DNA of 64,000 nt from Triplophysa rosa (Eukaryota > Chordata > Actinopteri > Cypriniformes > Nemacheilidae), in NCBI RefSeq assembly GCF_024868665.1, contig NC_079890.1, positions 6,605,121 to 6,669,120 of the forward strand, in the 5' to 3' direction. The first letter of the stretch is position 1. The number at the start of each line of letters is the position of its first letter. The notes under the pieces were generated by a model. That model was not told where the DNA came from, made no database searches, and worked only from the letters and a program-made list of their open reading frames with translations. Below, one piece after another: positions 58,620-64,000 of this stretch. The translations under genes were made by a program, and so were the position numbers.

Positions 58620-59500
58620 CCCTGGCCACTAGGCGACTATACGCCTATAAGTGGTGCCTCTTCTCATCCTGGTGCTCTTCTTGAAGAGAAGACCTGCGGA
58701 GTTGCTCGATCGGGAACGTGCTTTCCTTTCAGAGACTCGAGAGTAATCTCTCCCCTTCCACACTGAATGTGTATGTAGCCGCTATTGCCGCTCATCACGA
58801 CCCAGTTGCTGATAGTCTCTAGGACAGCACAACCTGATCATTTGGTTCCTAAGGGGCGCGGGAAGGCTACCACCTCACCCACGCTCCGTACCCTCTTACG
58901 ACCTTGATGCGGTCCTGGAGCCCCTCGGAGATGCCGCTCTTTCTCACTTCACGATGAAGACGGCTCTCGGGAGGGCGCTCAAGAGGATAGCGGACCTAGA
59001 AGCATTCTCCGTGTCCACAGATTGCCTAGAACTCGGGCCCGGTCATTCTCACGCTATCTTGAGACCCCAGCCCGGCTACGTGCCCAAAGTTCCCACCACT
59101 CCCCCGAGACACCAGGTGGTGAACTTACAGGCGCTCCCCACCGGGGAGGAAGACCCAACCCCATCCGTGTTGTGTCCAGTACGCGCATTGCGCCTCTGCT
59201 TGGACCGCACGCAGAGCCGCAAGAGCTCTGAGCAGCTCTTTGTCTGTTTTGGAGATCAGCAGGGAGGGCTGTCTCAAACAGAGATTGGCGCACTGGATCA
59301 TGGACGCCGTCACTACGGCGTACCTGTCCTAAGATCCCACTGGGTGAGAGCTCTCTCCACACGGAGTGTAGCCTCCTCGTGGGCACTGGCTCGAGGCGCC
59401 TCTCTGGCAGACATCTGAAGAGCTGCGGGTTGGGCTACACCCATCACCTTCGCGAGGTCCTACAGCCTCCGCGTAAAACCGGTATCAGTTCGAGTCTTGC
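58620..59500 (+). pseudogene. DIRS tyrosine recombinase (YR)
   Basis: The main frame (58954-59418) includes LKTALGRALKRIADLEAFS-type sequence with the first catalytic-region Arg, GYVPKVPTTP, QVVNLQALP, LCPVRALRLCLDRT, SSEQLFVCFG and STRSVASSWALARGASLADI. DIRS recombinases usually have HSTRS (the HxxR box); here it is LSTRS (Leu at 59353-59355), so the box His is lost. A TGA at 59416 follows. The frame beyond it still reads RAAGWATPITFARSYSLRV with the expected nucleophile Tyr. The product would cut and join circular cDNA at the target; this copy should not. Confidence 0.88.
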
Positions 59501-60223
59501 AGGGCATCAGGCAAGACCGGCGGCCGGTAGGGTGTACGCCTCTGACAGTAACTTCCCCCCCTTTCTTCTAGGGGGGTCGGTGTACTAAACTAGCCTCCCT
59601 TCGTCCCCCACTGGGTGAAGAACAGGCACTCCATCCATCACTAAGCAAGCACCTCCTGAGGGCGGGCTGGGCAGGGCAGAGCAGCCCTGCCCCTTAGGCC
59701 GGGTATCACCTGAGTTATTCGCAACATAGCTCTAACCGGACCTAGTGCTACCAGACGCTGCAACCCCTCAGCAGGGCGGTTCCGTCTGATGTATCCTCAT
59801 GCTGGTTCCCACCTTGGTAACCCATGACCTTCCCTAGGTGGACCTCCACCTCGCGGTTAACTCCTTCAGTCTGCACTTTCTTCCCATGAGCTCTCCCCTA
59901 ACGGTGAGACCATGTTGGTATCTCCACTAAACTCCTCCCTGCGGTAGGAAATGGTCTCTGTAGCGCATCCCCCACTTGAGGAAGTAGCGCTTATCCAGTG
60001 GCCTTACGGTACCGGGCGGCTTCTTGCTGTTAGAGAAACAAGGCCGCCGCCTGTGAGGCCGAAGGCAGGGGCCTTCCCACCTTTCAAGAAAGCTCTGGGA
60101 CCCCCTACCTACCCACTGGTAGGTTACAATTTCGCGGTAGCGCTCACGGCTGACACGCCCAGGCCAGTCACCGTCGCTTCGCTAGAGATTGTGACAGGGC
60201 ACAGTGTTATGGCGTTTTCCATA
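59501..60223. other. DIRS 3' non-coding region
   Basis: Between recombinase and internal complementary region. GC-moderate, no recognised protein motif. Confidence 0.6.
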
Positions 60224-60335
60224 GGAACCCCATCTGTCGGTTCGACACAACGTCGAGAGACCGACAGAAAGGGAACGTCTCGGTTACGTTTGTAACCTCG
60301 GTTCCCTGATGGAGGGAACGAGACGTTGTGTCCTC
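60224..60335 (+). repeat. DIRS internal complementary region (ICR)
   Basis: The first half (60224-60278) is the exact inverse of the left terminus (55232-55285), and the second half (60279-60335) is largely the same as the inverse of the right terminus (about 60550-60606). This left-plus-right junction is the template used to rebuild the ends during DIRS circularisation. Confidence 0.9.
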
Positions 60336-60407
60336 TTGCCACAACACGTGCTGTCCACTGCAGCAGTCGTGAGAGGTCTCAGGCTCCTCAGAACTAAGGT
60401 GAATGAA

Positions 60408-60606
60408 TGAGGCACGCCGTCTCCCTTTTATACCCGGATATCCGGGGGCGGAGTCCGGCATGCAAATTTCATTCGCCAATTTTCATTGGCCTTTTCTAAG
60501 AAGTCGGAAGTGATTGGTTCTCAAGGACGAACCCCATCTGTCGGTTCGACACAACGTCTCGTTCCCTCCATCAGGGAGCTGAGGTTACATCCGTAACCGA
60601 GACGTT
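60408..60606 (-). repeat. DIRS right inverted terminal repeat
   Basis: Inverse of 55257-55430 with few differences. It carries a unique outer tail (GGGAGCTGAGGTTACATCCG) that matches the ICR. Confidence 0.88.
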
Positions 60607-61495
60607 TTACATATGCACTGAGCAAAATCCTGCAGATCATGCAACAAGACCTACTCCAGCAACCATGTTGCCACACACAAACTGGTTTTCAGGACCATCT
60701 TTTCTGACACATGTTCCAGCAGAAGAGTGTCCTGGGAACACATTCTCTCTTGTGAATCCTGAGACAGATGAAGAAATCCGCCCAGATGTTGTAACCATGG
60801 TCACCAAAAGTTTGGAGACACAACTGGGTTGTCACCACTTCATGCGATTTTCAAGATAGCAGACCCTCACTCGCACCTTTGCTAAGCTCATTCATGTTGC
60901 AGCATCTTTTCAAGGAATCCACCAGTCAGGTCACAAAAGATGGCAACAGTAGGGAGAACCATGTAGTGTTGCAGGGCTTGATAAAGCCAAAAATCAAATT
61001 ATTGGCTCACTTCAGCGTGAAGTATTCAAAGAAGAATATAGGTGCATCGAAAAGGGACAACCAATCTCAAAGCAGAGCCCCTTCAGAAAACTGAACCCAG
61101 TTGTGGATGAAAACGGGTTACTTAGGATTGGAGGCCATATATCCTCTTCAGATGTATCCACGGAAGAAAAACATGCTCTTATTCTTCCGCGTACACACCA
61201 CATGTCTACCCTCATTGTCAGATATTACCACGAACAAGTAGCACATCAAGGGCATCATATTACAGAAGGAGCCATCCCAACTGCAGGGTTTTGGATTGTT
61301 GGAAGCAAACGTGTAGTGTCGGCAATCATTCACAAATGTGTAGTGTGTCGTAAGCTCAGGGGACGTTTGGAGTGTCAAAAAATGGCAGATCTACCTGCTG
61401 ACAGACTTGTTCAAGAACTGCCGTTCACAAATGTAGGACTTCACCTCTTCGGTCCTTGGACAATTGTCACACGACGCACAAAGAGGAGGAAGTGC
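60607..61495 (+). pseudogene. BEL/Pao RNase H end and integrase, N-terminal half
   Basis: The first frame resumes the RNase H end (EQNPADHATR) and a long connector; a stop near 60858 and frame changes follow. The frame 61103-61498 has GLLRIGGHI, an HHCC zinc finger (H..H in VRYYHEQVAHQGHH, C..C in CVVCRKLRG), KMADLPADRL and NVGLHLFGPW. Related BEL integrases, as I recall, have Asp where His114 stands here (61442-61444); this is the first catalytic Asp, so the enzyme should be dead. A stop at 61496 follows. Confidence 0.88.
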
Positions 61496-62267
61496 TGAAA
61501 GCAAACGGTGGGCAGTGATCCTTACGTGCATGTCTACCAGAGTTGTGCACATAGAGCTCATTGAATCTATGTCCACATCCAGCTTCATAAACGCATTGAG
61601 ATTATTTTCCATCCGAGGTCCAGCCAAACTTCTACGTTCTGACAGAGGAACTACTTTTGTGTGTGCATGTAAGGAGTTAAACATGGACACCAATGATCCA
61701 GCACTACAAAGCTACCTTAAGGACAAGGGATGCACACGGTTGTTCAATCCCCCACATTCATCACATATGGGGGGCACATGGGAGAGACTAATGGGAGTAA
61801 GCAGGCCGATTCTGGATGCCATGTTGTTGAAGAACGGACCCAGTCGACTAACCCACGAGGTGTTAAGTACCTTGATGGCATAAGTAATGGCTTTCACAAA
61901 TGCAAGACCTTTAGTGCCAGTGTCGACCGATCCTGAAAATCCAACAGTCCTTTCCCCAGCAATGCTTTTGACACAAAAGATGAGTTCCTTGTCATCTCCT
62001 TCTGGACACTTTGATGCTTCTAGTTTATATGGAAAGCAATGGAAGCAAGTCAAGTGTTTGGCTGATACCTTCTGGAAACGATGGCGGGGAGAGTATTTGT
62101 CCACATTACAGACTCGCAGGAAGTGGCCAGATGACAAGCCAAACATTAAGGCTGGAGATGTTGTATTACTCAAAGATAGTCAAGTACACAGAAATGAATG
62201 GCCTGTGGCACTCACTGTCAACACGTTCCCAAGTCAAGATGGAAAAGTACGCAAAGTGGACACATGA
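61464..62267 (+). pseudogene. BEL/Pao integrase, C-terminal half and tail domain
   Basis: The frame 61464-61883 reads SKRWAVILTCMSTRVVHIE, SFINALRLFSIRGPAKLLRSDRGTTFV (second catalytic Asp), HSSHMGGTWERLMG (catalytic Glu) and DAMLL. A stop precedes a second frame (61887-62267) with PENPTVLSPAMLLT, LADTFWKRWRGEYLSTLQTRRKW and AGDVVLLKDSQVHRNEWPVA, the usual C-terminal domain of BEL polyproteins. It ends the element's coding region. Confidence 0.9.
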
Positions 62268-62289
62268 CATACCAGTTACATATTGGTAC

Positions 62290-62690
62290 TTTTTGGTAAT
62301 TTCATGACTTACCAGCTGTCAACGTAACTGGCACGTCTCAGGCATGTTATTTCATTACCATTAAATTGCTAATTCATAACGTTGCCGTTACAGTCTCCCA
62401 ACAATGCAAGATAACCAAGAACGGTCCAGTTACATAATATGATCGTACTATTTTGGTGATCACATGACCTATGGGTAACGTAACGGGCACGTCCCAGACA
62501 TGTAATTTCATTACCGTTAAATGACCAATTCATAACGTCACATTTACCGTCTCTCCTAACATAGCAGGATAACCAAGAACGGTCCAGTTATGTAATATAT
62601 TGGTAATATTTTGATATAAACACATTATCTGCTGGTAACGTAACTGCAACGTTGCACGCACATCATTTCATTAGCATTTAAGTAATGCTT
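62290..62690. repeat. ~158-bp tandem repeat, about 2.6 copies
   Basis: ATAACCAAGAACGGTCCAGT occurs at 62411 and 62569 (period 158). TTTCATTACC and GGTAACGTAAC segments recur in register, with a third partial unit up to about 62690. It begins right after the BEL coding end, where a 3' LTR would be expected. Confidence 0.82.
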
Positions 62691-63967
62691 ATGATTGACG
62701 ATTTCCATGTCAAGTATTATGTGTTTAAAAAGTCTTTAGTTGGAACATCTGTCACTTAAATAAGCCAATGAGATTTAACACACTATACAGGCTGCTATGT
62801 GTTGTATGGGAATATTAACAGTGTGCGCCTCCTGCATAGGGCCGTCGCTAGTGGGGTGAAAGTTGGTGACAATTCTAGGGGCCCTCAGGCAGCTCAGCTG
62901 AAGTATGCTTTGATGAAGTTATAGAGCAGAAGAATGAGAGACTGAAAATGTCGCAGCAAAGATCAGAAATGTCATAAAAGGAGAAAGGAACTCAGAGAAT
63001 TGCTGTATCCCAGTCTATCAAGACATTCCTTAAAATCTAGAGCTTTTTTCCGCGATGTGGAACGGAGACAGATTCGCACTATCCAGGGGTAAAACATAAT
63101 GCGGATGTGTAACTACATGCGTGATGCTCATGGAGTTGTCAGTGTCTGCGTCTAACTATATACAGTAAATACATTAACACATGAGCATTTCCCAGCTGCT
63201 CTGAGAGTTTACTTCACACGCATTTCACTGTTTCCTTTGAGAAAAGCTACTCGCACTGTAGTCTCAACGCTTTCTTTGGCCAAGGCCCGCCCAAGAGGCC
63301 ATATGACTGACAGGTAAAGCAACCAATCACGTTTTGTGCAGTGTCATATGATGACTTTAAACGTGCTGAAGTGTTTCCAGAAAAGTGTGCCTTATGCATC
63401 AGATGTTTAGCCAATGGTCTGTGGGCATGACGTCTGAGGCTGAGACTACTCCCACTGAAACTCAAAGGTCTGTGCAGCGGCTCGCCAAAATAAAAGTACA
63501 GTTAATTTGAAAAAATGATGACCCACACATAAAAAACACAGTAGTACACTTGTAGCATAATCTGCATTGGTTACTATTAGTTTACAGTAGTATATCATAG
63601 TGATGGTATAGTATAGTATAAACATTATACTACATACAATTGTATTCCAGAAAACATCTATAAGAATTAAAACAGAAAAAAATGACTTTTAGAGAATATA
63701 TATATTTTTAAAAGGGCTCTGTTTAATAAGTTCATATAACATTTATAAACATTTAACTTTTAAAAAAGGGTTTACAACAACATTACCATCTTCTGTTAGA
63801 TGTAAAAGGACTACGTTATCTGTGACGTTGTGACTATGTCCTAATGGGTACAATGTTGTGGTTACTTACTGACAGCGTCACAAAGTTTTGTTGTGGCAAC
63901 GAATCCAGGAATTTCACTTTTCCAGATATAACGTATTATGGTTAGCTTGGATACCTACTAGTTTATT
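62691..63967. other. No gene recognised
   Basis: About 1.3 kb without a supported gene. The stretch near 62835-62890 (AGGGCCGTCGCTAGTGGGG) resembles a DNA-transposon end, but no partner end is visible. Confidence 0.45.
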
Positions 63968-64000
63968 GAAATGCTCCCTGAAATTATAGATCCTCTGTTT
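63968..64000 (+). pseudogene. Start of another L2 RT fragment, cut by window end
   Basis: The last 33 bases encode EMLPEIIDPLF and match the L2 ORF2 at about 47349-47381 with a few substitutions. It is a 5'-truncated L2 copy whose body lies outside the window. Confidence 0.75.

Larger units (their letters stand above)
55232..60606 (+). mobile_element. DIRS-like tyrosine-recombinase retrotransposon, full-length outline
   Basis: Inverted terminal repeats (55232-55430 and 60408-60606) and an internal complementary region (60224-60335) frame gag, RT, RNase H and tyrosine recombinase in DIRS order. It lies inside the BEL RNase H and has no obvious target duplication, as expected for recombinase-mediated integration. 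Coding regions carry many frameshifts. Confidence 0.92.
50514..62267 (+). mobile_element. BEL/Pao retrotransposon with nested insertions
   Basis: Gag (50514-52065), protease (52066-53085), RT (53400-54886), RNase H (54887-55231 and the start of 60607), integrase (60607-61883) and the C-terminal domain (to 62267) are in canonical BEL order. Insertions are a LINE 3' fragment at 52254, a tRNA-derived SINE at 53090 and a DIRS element at 55232. Without them the coding part is about 5.6 kb. Both LTRs are unrecognised. Confidence 0.9.

Overview
The window reads as repeat-dominated DNA from a bony fish, probably a cypriniform. The evidence is the mix of fish-typical mobile elements (hAT/ZBED, L2, BEL/Pao, DIRS with a tyrosine recombinase, a Gmr1-type gypsy element, an env-bearing retrovirus remnant, a tRNA-derived SINE), the intron-containing transposase and the AT-rich spacers. 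The only host-gene trace I can support is one PRMT3-like exon at 246-408, and it carries an in-frame stop. No rRNA, functional tRNA, CRISPR or operon structure is visible.

Layout. 0-2.7 kb: PRMT3-like exon, then a 433-bp MITE. 2.7-9.4 kb: an antisense Ty3/gypsy element with two LTRs and the unusual Gmr1-like order gag-PR-IN-RT. It is broken by a 1-kb hAT element with a perfect 8-bp target duplication and by a solo LTR. 10.4-13.7 kb: an antisense decayed ZBED-type hAT transposon, itself split by a TTAA-flanked piggyBac-like MITE. 14.2-22.4 kb: three large imperfect inverted-repeat (foldback) elements of 1.55-1.67 kb sharing interior motifs, plus a small related-looking element. The third foldback splits a gypsy integrase remnant. 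23.4-32.8 kb: a LINE tail, then an env-only endogenous retrovirus remnant with its 3' polypurine tract and 3' LTR. Its env is split by a 3.1-kb hAT element whose transposase has one frameshift.

32.8-43.4 kb: SINE/LINE tails, a 140-bp tandem repeat, a truncated DIRS copy, an 18-unit minisatellite built around a 5' splice-site sequence next to a BED-finger exon, and two LINE fragments. 43.4-49.8 kb: a near full-length L2 LINE with a 502-bp tandem duplication in ORF1 and, between ORF1 and ORF2, a 955-bp block that recurs at 52.1-53.0 kb. 49.8-62.3 kb: a decayed BEL/Pao retrotransposon containing a LINE 3' fragment, a SINE and a complete-length DIRS element. The end holds a 158-bp tandem repeat and the start of another L2 RT.

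The window is therefore a nest of insertions. Target duplications and split reading frames give their relative ages: Gmr1 before hAT and solo LTR; retrovirus before hAT; gypsy before foldback; BEL before SINE and DIRS. Every large coding region has at least one stop, frameshift, deletion or lost catalytic residue, so none is expected to encode a complete working element. Family names come from recalled protein motifs, not from database searches. Boundaries without a target duplication are approximate.
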